A stretch of DNA of 64,000 nt from Arcuatula senhousia. Its lineage: Eukaryota > Mollusca > Bivalvia > Mytilida > Mytilidae. The notes beneath the pieces are model-generated. The model saw only the letters and a list, made by a program, of their open reading frames with translations. It had not been told where the DNA came from and searched no databases. Shown piece by piece: positions 39,450 through 49,500 of this stretch. The stretch covers positions 39,523,275 through 39,587,274 of the forward strand of contig OZ020308.1 of NCBI GenBank assembly GCA_963971305.1, in the 5' to 3' direction. The first letter of the stretch is position 1. Every line of letters starts with the position of its first letter. A program made the position numbers and the translations under genes.

Positions 39450-40329
39450 ATACCCCCACTCGTTAGAGAGGGGGCTATATTGCAATCACCTTGTCCGTCC
39501 GTCCGTCTGTCCGTCCGGTTCAATTTCTCTGCTTCTACTGGATGGATTGGTTTTAAATTTGGTACTCAGCTTCAACATGATGAGTAATACCATGCCTACT
39601 CCTTCCAGGTCAGTCCATCATTTACTTCTTGTTTTCTGAGCCGACTTAGTCTTTTTTAGGGTAAACAAATTGAAATTTGAAATTTTTCGTAACAGTTTTC
39701 TCTGCTTCTACTGGATGGATTTGTTTCAAATTTGGTACACAGCTTCAACATGATGAGTTATACCGTGCCTCCCCTTTTCATCAACTTCCTGTTTTCCGAG
39801 CCGACTAAGACTTTTAAGGGTATAAAAAAATTAAAATGTGAAATTTTTCGTAACAGTTATCTCGGCTTCTACTGGATGGATTTGTTTTCAAATTTGGTAC
39901 ACAGCTTTAACATGATGAGTTATATCGTGCCTCCATTTTCCAGATCAGTCCATCATCAACTTCCTGTTTTCCGAGCCGACTTAGCCTTTTTAGGGTAAAA
40001 AATTTAAGATGTGAAATTTTTCGTAACAGTTTTCTCGGCTTCTACTGGATGGATTGGTTTCAAATTTGGTACACAGCTTCAGCATGATTAGTTAAACCGT
40101 GCCTCCCCTTTTCAGGTCAGTCCATCATCTACTTTCTGTTTTCCGAGCTGACTTAGACTTTTATGGGTCTTAAATAGACAATTATTTGTAACAAGTTTCT
40201 CGGCTTCTACAGAAGGGATTGATTTCAAATTTGGTATACAGCTTTAGCATGATGAGTTGTACCGTGCCTCCCCTTTCCAGGTCAGTCGGTCATCGACTGC
40301 CTGTTTTCTGAATGGTCGAGTGGGGGTAT
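39450..40329. mobile_element. 880-bp TIR cassette with five 161-173-bp repeats
   Basis: Ends are ATACCCCCACTCG (39450-39462) and its exact inverse CGAGTGGGGGTAT (40317-40329). After a GTCCGTCCGTC block come five tandem units, with CTTCTAC motifs at 39532, 39705, 39866, 40039 and 40204. Each unit carries CAAATTTGGTACACAGCTT and GATGAGTTA. The 64- and 88-codon frames inside are repeat translations, not genes. Confidence 0.85.
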
Positions 40330-40349
40330 GCTTAGCACGACTTAGTGCA

Positions 40350-40960
40350 ACCCCTTTTTTGTCTGGCGGAGATAACAATAGTAAGCTAGCTTACGATATA
40401 TGGACATATGAAGTCAAGATTGCCTTAGACGATCCCACCTACACAAAAGAACAAAGTTTGCTGTAAGAAGGGCCCTAACGGGATCTGCGGCTCACATGAT
40501 GAAGTACCTAGCCAGAAAAGAGACATAGGATGAGTTATTGGAGGTACAGTATTAGCGTAAATAGGACCAACAGCTTCTTGCTGAGTTTTACAGTCCAAGG
40601 CAGCGAGATGATGAAGATAGTTCTCCTTGGAATGGAATATTGGAAGATATATTGTACCACTCAGAGATGAGCTCTTTGCTCCATGCCATTTTGTGGACAG
40701 GACTTAGAAAGGAGCTCAATGATGTAAGTTGATATAAGTACAAGACCACCAAAGATTTCAACAAGCTAAGAGTAGCACTTTGACAATTTGAGAAAGATCA
40801 TATTCTGACTGATAAAGACCAACCCCAACACATCAAAAGCCGACTGAAAAAGAAGTGATAGTAAATGGAATACCATTGTCAGTTTTTTTTAGATACCGAT
40901 TCTAAAGTTTCTATTTTGTTGGAATCGTTCTACCAAGAATAGTGATCAAAGACCATGTCG
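40350..40960 (+). pseudogene. gag-protease relic of an LTR retrotransposon
   Basis: Plus-strand translation in switching frames gives a Gag-like sequence: YDIWTYEVK at about 40392, then HMMKYLARKE, LAEFYSPRQRDDED, ILEDILYHSEM and FNKLRVAL, separated by stops and frameshifts. Around 40862-40915 follows NGIPLSVF and DTDSKVSIL (DTD at 40892-40900), where retroviral-type aspartic proteases have DTG. The Gag pattern is that of metazoan Ty3/Gypsy elements related to the PNMA/Arc Gag group (family knowledge). No LTRs, reverse transcriptase or integrase are seen nearby. It lies between two opposed copies of the 165-bp repeat family. Confidence 0.72.
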
Positions 40961-41340
40961 ATGTAGAGTTAAGATGACATTTTAGGGACAGAGAATGCAA
41001 CACCAGTTTCTATAATGTAGATATGTAGATGTTCAGATACAGGCAAGACATTTTTCAGATCACATTTTGCTTATTGTGCAAGATAGCAAATACAGCCATC
41101 ACTTACCAGCGTTTATGGACCGCCAAGTAGTACAGAACATATGCTCAATTTTCTGCCCCTACCCACCTCTACTCTTTTCTTGTGGATCTTCAAATTACAA
41201 ATACCAAAAACGCGGGTTTAGACGGTTAATTTGGATATACTATATATTAACATTTCAAGAAGTAACCTCTAAATAAAATTTACTGTTCCTTTGTGTCCCA
41301 CCCCATCCCCATATTTCATATGTCAAAAATTCTAAGTCAG
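40961..41340. other. Gene-free stretch after the gag relic
   Basis: Possibly further decayed retroelement sequence. The 69-codon frame at 41067 has no recognisable domain. Confidence 0.45.
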
Positions 41341-42130
41341 TCTAATTAACAGGAAGTAGTTCAGCGACAGACCTGCAAACCCATCCCACTATAGAGACTC
41401 CTTCCTACCTCTGCATCATATTCAAAAGTCTACAATAGTAATACATGAGAAATCTGTTACGAAAAATTTCCATTTTTTTCCCTTATAAAAATATCTTAGT
41501 CGGCTCGTTAAACAGAAAAGATGTAAACGACAGACCTGAAAACGCATTTCACCATATGAGACCCCTACCTTAAGCTGCATACCAAATATCAAAATCCTAG
41601 AATTAATAGTAGCTGAGAATTCTGTTACGAAAATTTTTCCATTTTTGACCCTAAAAGACCTCTAATGGCTCATTAGACAGGAAGAAGGTAAGTAACAGAC
41701 CTGAAAACGCATCCATCCATACGAGACTCATACCTGAAGCTGCATACCAAATATCAAAATCCTAGGATTAATAGTAGCTGAGAATTTTGTTACGAAAAAA
41801 TGTCCATTTTTGACCCTAAAAGAATTCTAATGGCTCATTAAACAGGAAGAAGGTAAGCGACAGACCTGAAAACGCATCTATCCATGTGAAACCCCTACCT
41901 GAAGCTGCATACCAAATATCAAAATCCTAGGATTAAAAGTAGCTGAGAATTATGTTACGATAATATTTCCATTTTTGACGGTGACCCTAAAAGAATTCGA
42001 ATGGCTTATTAAAGAGGAAGAAGGTAAGCGACAGACCAAAAAACGCATTCCACCATATGAGACCCCTACCTTAAGCTGCATACCAAATATCAAAGCCTAG
42101 GATTAAAAGTAGCTGAGAATTCTGTTACGA
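41341..42130 (-). repeat. Inverted, diverged relative of the 39450 cassette (five units)
   Basis: CGACAGACCTG or a close variant recurs at about 41365, 41528, 41693, 41858 and 42029 (163-171-bp spacing). Each unit contains CTGCATACCAAATATCAAA and GTTACGAAAA, the inverse of motifs in the 39450 units. Together the two blocks form a large imperfect inverted pair around the gag relic. Confidence 0.75.
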
Positions 42131-42144
42131 AAAAAGTGTGAAGG

Positions 42145-42270
42145 ATGAACGGACGGCAGCCCGGCATTTCTATGTCCCCCTCTCCACTTTGCGGCGGGGG
42201 ACAAAAAGGTGTGACAGACGAATGGACACCGGCATTTCTATATCCCAGCTCTGTGTTGCAGCGGGGGACA
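42145..42270 (+). repeat. Two short GC-rich repeats
   Basis: CGGCATTTCTATGTCCC and CGGCATTTCTATATCCC, each followed by a short GCGG.GGGGGACAAAAA block, lie about 75 bp apart. They probably mark the outer end of the 41341 cassette. Confidence 0.5.
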
Positions 42271-42459
42271 AAAAATAAGGTACAAGTATTAGTTATCACA
42301 TCTAACTCATTTCGCCAAGTAACAAATAATCAGATATTAATTGTTGTCAGTACATGTATTTTGCCCAGACATTTAAAAAGAATGTCCTATTAGTACTTCT
42401 CTCCTTCTTTCAACCTTCTTCGAAACTTGTATAATAATCACATTTGTCTCAGTTTAATT

Positions 42460-43065
42460 TGATGTAAAGCGCCTCTTCATACAAACAGATCGATCATGTT
42501 TAAAATGTCTGACCAACACATAAAAAAGCAAATAGGCACCAGGGGGCATTCGAATATCAAAAGTCCCAAAGAGCAACGACAAAACCAGTAAACATGAACG
42601 AGAACAGCACGAAAAAATAAACATAAAAGCACAAAAACAGCTGAACAAATAAACAAAGCAAACTCAAGTCAACCAATCAAAAAAAATAAAATTGGAAAAG
42701 AACTCATATAAGAAGCATAGAGGTACCAATGGGACAAATTAAATGTCAAATGTTATAAGGGACAAAAACAAAATCAGTAAACAAGAACGAGGACCGCACG
42801 AAAAATCGAACAACTTATAAAGTCTTTAAAACAGCAAAAAAGCAATATACAACGCAAACTGAGTGAGAACTCAGGAGCTTCGGAATGGTTTGCAGTTCCT
42901 GTCTGTAGCAACTCGTGCTTTGCGTTAATAACGGTCAATTCAACTTGTCAAATCTGATACAGCAGAGCAAAACAAAACCCTATGACAAACCAACTTCTGT
43001 ATTCATCCAGATTGCAATCTCATATCTGTTTATGAGCACATGATGTTTTAAGAACAAACAACTTA
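42460..43065 (-). pseudogene. Reverse-transcriptase element 3' tails, copy B
   Basis: On the minus strand, 43060-42890 matches the end of the reverse-transcriptase ORF and the following 3' region seen in copies A and C (CTTCTG/TTTTGTTTTG blocks), heavily decayed. Two copies of the 3' tail follow, at about 42718-42800 and 42531-42610, each containing the inverse of TTTTGTCC-TGTTCTTGTT-type sequence. It is a 5'-truncated, tail-duplicated relic with no open frame of note. Confidence 0.6.
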
Positions 43066-43212
43066 AATTATCTGCCGCCATAAAATACCTCATAAATTAA
43101 TATGGATACTCTACGTGTTATTTCATAATGAAGGAAAATTGGAGTCAAATACAAATAACTTAGCTAATATGAATGAAGGAATAAACTGATAAGAAAGAAT
43201 AATATGAATTGT

Positions 43213-43218
43213 TTTATT
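43213..43218 (-). promoter_or_regulatory. Candidate polyadenylation signal
   Basis: AATAAA on the minus strand (TTTATT on plus), 23 bases past the stop codon of the FReD gene. The implied 3' UTR is very short, but it is the first canonical signal downstream. Confidence 0.45.
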
Positions 43219-43241
43219 GATCCAAATATCGGCATGCTTTT

Positions 43242-43507
43242 TCATGACCAAATATCACTTTTCCAACGTTGGATCATCATTGTTGACGCCTTCAGAGAAT
43301 ACTCATAACCTTTCCAAGATCTCCAGTAAACTCCTCGATGACTGCTGCTTGGATGTTGGTTAAAGTACTCTCCATTGAGATCACTTACTACACAGCTTCC
43401 AAACCACCAAGCTCCTGGGTACACTCTAGCACAATGTGAACTATGGGTGTCATTATCTCGATCTTTAGTTGAAAATTTCATACCATTGTGATATTTTAAG
43501 CTATCTC
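43242..43507 (-). CDS. FReD gene exon 6: C-terminal lobe and stop
   Basis: 266 nt, residues 190-277 plus TGA at 43244-43242. Contains the calcium loop DRDND, the disulfide C215-C228 around GAWWF, DLNGEY, GVYWRSWKGYEYSLK and a short tail. The acceptor follows AATTTTTCAG. Confidence 0.95.
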
Positions 43508-46500
43508 CTGAAAAATTGTAACGACAGCTAATAAAGATGCTTGAAATTTTGATGATATGATATTGAAATTAAATATTGTTTTTTATGTTTTTTTAGCTCA
43601 CCTAGCCAAAGGTCATGTAAGCTTATATCATCCCTATGCGGCGTCGTCGTCCGTTAACAATTTCAAAAATCTTCTCCTCCCCCAATTTACCTGAAACTTT
43701 ACAGGAATGATATAGGACATGCTGGCAAGAAACGATCCTCATTCAATAATAAACATGACGGCTGTTACTAAAAATAGATCATAGGGCAAAATCACTTAAA
43801 ATGGCTCATAACTCACATGTAAAGTTACGGTGGCCATGTTTTAACGATTGTTTTCCTGCAAAGTTTCAGTCAAGTAATGAATTAGTTCAGTGGTTTCAGA
43901 GGAGAAGATTTTAGAAATCGTTAATGGATGTCGGACGTTTAGTGATGGCATAAACTCACGTTGACTTTGGCGAGGTGGGCTAAAACAGTTTTGTTACTCC
44001 AACCCTTTTTTGGATGCTGTTGTTTACACGCCATGTTATGAAAAATGTAACAAGCAAACAAAACACACTACTTGATCAAGGTTTTCTTTTGTGGCAATTA
44101 AATTTAGATGTAATATTATAGATAGGACACGTGTTTTGTTTAGCAATAAATCTACAAAACAAATTAATTTAGAGGTTCATTTTAGGTCATTCAATTCAGT
44201 AAAGCTTACATACCTTCCTCATTTAGACTTTTCAAAAAAGTTGCCTATCTGATATCGAAGACGTATGAAAAAACTCTTACCAGCAGTCCCATAATAACCA
44301 CTAACACTCAATACAAAGTTAGTAGCTTCACGCCCAACTACAAAATGGTTGTACTTTGCAAATGCCGAGTTTCCATCAAAGTCCTCCATGTCTACACGGA
44401 GTTCATAGTTTCCCTGTGTTGTTAAACGATTAAGATTTCTATTTCCTATAGTTAATACAAAGATAAACATATTACCAAAATAAAAAACGAGTAAATATAA
44501 AAACAAAGCAAAGCACAACATAACAATGGAAGATTAAATAAATTTTTCGTCATATGACAACGCGATTTGAAAATACCGAAATTCTATTCAATGGTCTTTT
44601 GGAACGTATTAATCCTCATCCAAAAAATACGGCTTTTGATTTGCTGATTACCAGAATATTTTCACATTTTTTCATCATTTCGTAGGGATTTGTAATAGAA
44701 CACAGAGCATTCTTTTGGATTAATAACCAGAACTTTTGATTGGATTTTTTATGGGGTCTGCCTTCACCATCTAAAATTGACAATATCTTCAATTTATCAA
44801 TTATTCTTGAAAAATACACCAATTTGACTCTTGATTTGCACCTTTTCTGCAACTCAGACATTATTCTTTATTGTAACAAACTATCTTGTCACTTATTAAA
44901 AACTCACTTTGTTTGAAAATGAACACTTGCACGTTTTTACAAATGTTGTCAAAAGATAGGATTTTTTTTTTACCAAAATGTGAGACTGATCCACTTCTCT
45001 GACTGACTTGTAGCGATGTTATAAAGCATGGGCCGAGCTCTATTTTTTTAATACGATTGACATAAAAGCCTTTTGTTAAATTGTAGGAGAGTGAATTTGA
45101 TTTAAAGAGCCTGCCATAGACATAAAACAATGTTTAAATTCAAGTACATTGACGGTTTTTTTTTTACAATTTGGAAAACTGCCAATGTCACTACCTAGGG
45201 ATGCTGGGTAATGGTTTTTAAGATTTTCAATTGAATATTTACTGTTCAACTTTTGATAATTTGAAGATAAATGGACCATAAAAAACTTTGAAATACATGA
45301 GGTTTTGTAATTATTCAAACTGATTTTGTAAAGAGCCTAGGAATACCGATGAGCCCTGTAGGTTAGCCATCTTAAATTTTTGCCATTCAAGTCTTTCATG
45401 AAGGTCTTTTAATTTGTGTGAGTGTATGTGTTGGTGTTTAAGGCCCTTTATCGACGCACCTGGGCCATGTAGGGTGGTCAGTTTTAATGGTGGAGGTTTA
45501 ATACGTATTTAAACCAACGCCTTAGATCACTCGGCCGCTCAGCCCCCCCCGTCTTTTAGTTAAACCATCCCTTAAGTTGATGCGAAAACATTGGTTTGGA
45601 ACAAAATTTAGGATTTTGCATGGTTTTCTGGCAGATTGGCTGTTAACAGATATATCATGCTTTGCAGGGTATTTCCAAAAATCAAGGCTTGATATATCAG
45701 CTGGTAATTGGCCTTATTATTATTCGATTTATAATAATTTCTTTCCAGTCAGTTGTGGAAACATATTTCTTCTTTCTAAAGGATTTTTAGTTCTCAGAGT
45801 GTTATTGGTCCATTACAATAGCAAGGATGGTTTATGGACTTTTTTTAGAAAGATCATATAACTCTTTGTGGTAATTAAAAAAATCTTTTCAGATTAAATT
45901 GAATTTATTTGTGATATTCAAGATTTCTTAAATAATGCCTTTATCAATATTTCAACACACAGCACATTGTATCGATAAATTTGACATGGCAAAATGTTGG
46001 GAGAATTTGACATTTGGAAAAACGTTTTAGAGTAGTTAAAATCCTTTAAAAAATCTGTCAAAGTAAAAAATGGCTGGATTTCGTTAAACAGGAAGTAGGT
46101 GAGCGACAGACCTAAAATCGAGTCCCACGTTATGGTACCCCACCCTGATGCTGTTTACCAAATATCAAGTGGCTGTGATAAGTAGTTGCTGAGAAAACTG
46201 TTACGAAAATTTTTCCCCGCCCACACGACGCCCGCCAAACATTCACCATTTTATAACCCGGGTTTTTCACTCCGTGAAATCCGGCCAAAAACCATTACTT
46301 TTTGCAAATTTGAAAATGAGCCTCGTGGATTATCTGATTTCTCAATCTCGATAGCTAAATGACAAAATGTAGGCTCGCCAAGGCTCGAGCTTAAAATTCT
46401 GTCATTTAAAACTATCAAAATAGAGAAATAAGAAAAAAAAATCCTTTCTGAACAATGTAAGAAGCTATATTTATATAGGGTTTGAAATTGTCCCACTTAC

Positions 46501-49500
46501 TTTGCTCTTTATTTTTTACCTTGACCTTTCAAATTACTCCAATCAGAGTTGGGGTTGATTATTTTAAAATGTAATCAATTACATTATGATTACATGGCCT
46601 AACAAATGCTATCCTTTACATTATGATTGCTCAAAATTTCAAGAGTAATAGATTACAAACAATTACTTTTGACCAAGTAATCATGATTAGCGAGTGCTAA
46701 TTTAAAACCCAACCATGTGACAGACCTAAAAACTTTCAATCTATGTTGAACAGTCTTTCAACTTGGGTAACAGTTGCTGATATTGCTTCATATTTGTATA
46801 AATATTTTAATATTTAGATAAAATAGTATAACATTTTTTTTTTATAAATTAATGATTGAAAAAAATAATTATTAGCTTGCTATTAGCTCTATGACAAACG
46901 TGATGACTTCAACTTTCCATTCGTCAACATTCCCTTCTTGTGTAGCAACATTCCGTCCGCTCCAGCTTATGGAGATTACATATCTCAATTGATTTTAGCA
47001 GAGCGTCACGTCTGACGCAAAAATTGCTCACACAGGGGTATGTTGCTCCTCGGTTGCTGAATTCACCTAAGAAATTTTACGGAAGACATTATGCGCTTAT
47101 AGACAAATATGGGATTTCGATCTCTCAGATGTGTGCAGATGTTGGTTTGTCATAGGCTTTGTTTTGTCTTCCTTTACCGGATTTGACACACTGAATTGAC
47201 TGTTGGCATTGCGAAGGGTGTGCTATAGCAAGCAGGAACGGTTTACTCTTCCGGAGCACCTGAGTTCACTCTAGTTTCGACTGGAGTTCGCGTCGTTTAT
47301 TAAATTCAGTTATTTTTGTGTTTCCATGTTTTACATGTTATGTGTTTTTGTCCTGTTCTTGTTGTTTACTGATTTTGTCTCTGCCCTTTCGGACTTTTGA
47401 CATTCGAATACCCCATTGGTACCTCTGCTTCTTGTAGTATTTGCATGTATTCTAGTTATTAACAAATAATATGTCAATGTTTAGATAGTTGACACCTGTG
47501 TTTATTGCAGTTAACAGCTTTTCAGTTCTATAGCCTAGAGACAAATGCATTATTTTTACCCTAATGGTTTCAAAGAAATAAGAATAAAATACATAGAACT
47601 AGGAATTATAAGAATAAAATGTTGTTATAGTAATTATAAAATTAGGAGATTTACCTATTTTCTAACACAGTAGATCTTCCTATTTATAACGGTCAAATAA
47701 ATGTACAGATATAAATTTGATTTGAACTACAAACAGTAACTCTTTCGTAAAAAAAGGACATTATAAACTGTATTAATTTAGGATTTAACTTCAAAACTTC
47801 TAAAAATATACCAAACTCTTTTTAGAGAAAGTTAAATCAGAAATTTTTTGCAATATTAATCGTAACAAGAGGCTCACAGGAGCCTGAATCGCTTACCTGA
47901 CTTCAATGACTGATGGAATGAGAACATTTTGGGGTATCTGGGGTGAAAAACTTCAATAAAGGATCATCATACAATTTCTACCTTGGGTATTATAAAGGCT
48001 TTTGTAGAGCACATATAGCCAAACATTCAAGCCATCAAAAGCTTTTCCTAATATTTTAAAGGTTTAATCTGCAAGACAATAACCCCAAACTTGACAATTA
48101 GGGGCCGTAGCTTTAATAAAGGCTCATCTGAAAGCTTCAGACTAATGGATATTTTTGAAAAGCTAATTGAACTTTAGATTCAAGCAAGCAACATTTTTGT
48201 CTCGCCTGCGAAGCAGAGCGGGACATAGGTGTTACTTTACCGGCGGCGGCGTTAACTTTTTTGACAAGTTTTATGAGCACATCCATATCTCAAGAACTAT
48301 AGGTCCTGGGTTGATGAAACTTTGTATGCATATGCCCCAGTAGTAGCTTAGCAGAGTTGCGTCCCCATCTTTTGACTTTGACCTTGATTTTCCGGTTGAG
48401 CGACTTTGACAATTTTCAATACATATACTAGCAATGAAAAAGTTTTGCGAGCACCTCCATATCTCAAGAACTATAAATCCAAGGTTGATGAAACATGGTA
48501 TGCATATGCCCTAGTAATAGCTTAGCACAGTTGCATCCCCATCTTTTGACCTTGATCTTGATTTTCTGGTTGATTGACTTTGATTATTTTTATTTCATAT
48601 GTAAGCAAAGTTTAAGTTCTATAAAAATCTTTTGATCTCAGATACTGAATTTCATGTAAATTCAAAATATAGTGGAAGTAAGAAAAAATAATTGTTTCTG
48701 ATGGTGCCGGCAGGCGAGACATACTTTAGTGTTAACTCTTGTTATTGTATCTGTAACATTTCATTCTGTTGGTCAAATACACCAAAAACACTATATTTCA
48801 CTTTGAAGCACCAATACCCCTATAAAGGGTCATCTGACAATTTTGACCCTGAAAACATTTTTGTCTCGCCTGCGAAGCAGAGCGGGACATAGGTGTTACT
48901 TTACCGGCGGCGGCGTTAACTTTTTTGAAAAGCTTTATGAGCACCTCCATATCTCAAGAACTAAAGGTCCTTGGTTGATGAAACTTGGTATGCATATGCC
49001 CCAGTAGTAGCTTAGCACAGTTGCATCCTCATCTTTTGACCTTGACCTTGATTTCCCGGTTGAGTGACTTTGACAATTTTCAATACATATAATAGCAATG
49101 GAAAAGTTTTGCAAGCACCTCCATAACTCAAGAACTATAGGTCCTGGGTTGATGAAACTTGGTATGCATATGCCCAAGTAGTAGCTTAGCACAGTTGCAT
49201 CCCCTATCTTTTGACCTTGACCTTGATTTTCCAGTTGAGTGACTTTGACAATTTTCAATACATATGATAGCAATGTTAAGGTTTTACGAGCACCTCCATA
49301 TCTCAAGTATTATTGGTACTAGGTTGATGAAACTTGGTATGCATAAGCCCCAGTATTAGCTTAGCACAGTTGCATCCCCATATTTTGACCTTGACCTTGA
49401 TTTCCTGGTTACGTGACGTTGATTATTCTTATTGCATATATTAGCAATGTTTAACTTCTACAAACTTCTTTTGATCTCAGAAACTAAAAATCCTTAAAAA

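Noticed and set aside
44616..45318. Cluster of minus-strand frames of 80-89 codons in intron 4
   Set aside because: Overlapping frames in AT-rich DNA without domain signatures; exons 4 and 5 join in phase without them.
45425..45548. Functional tRNA gene
   Set aside because: Only an A-box-like 5' half is present; no B box, no cloverleaf, SINE-like tail.
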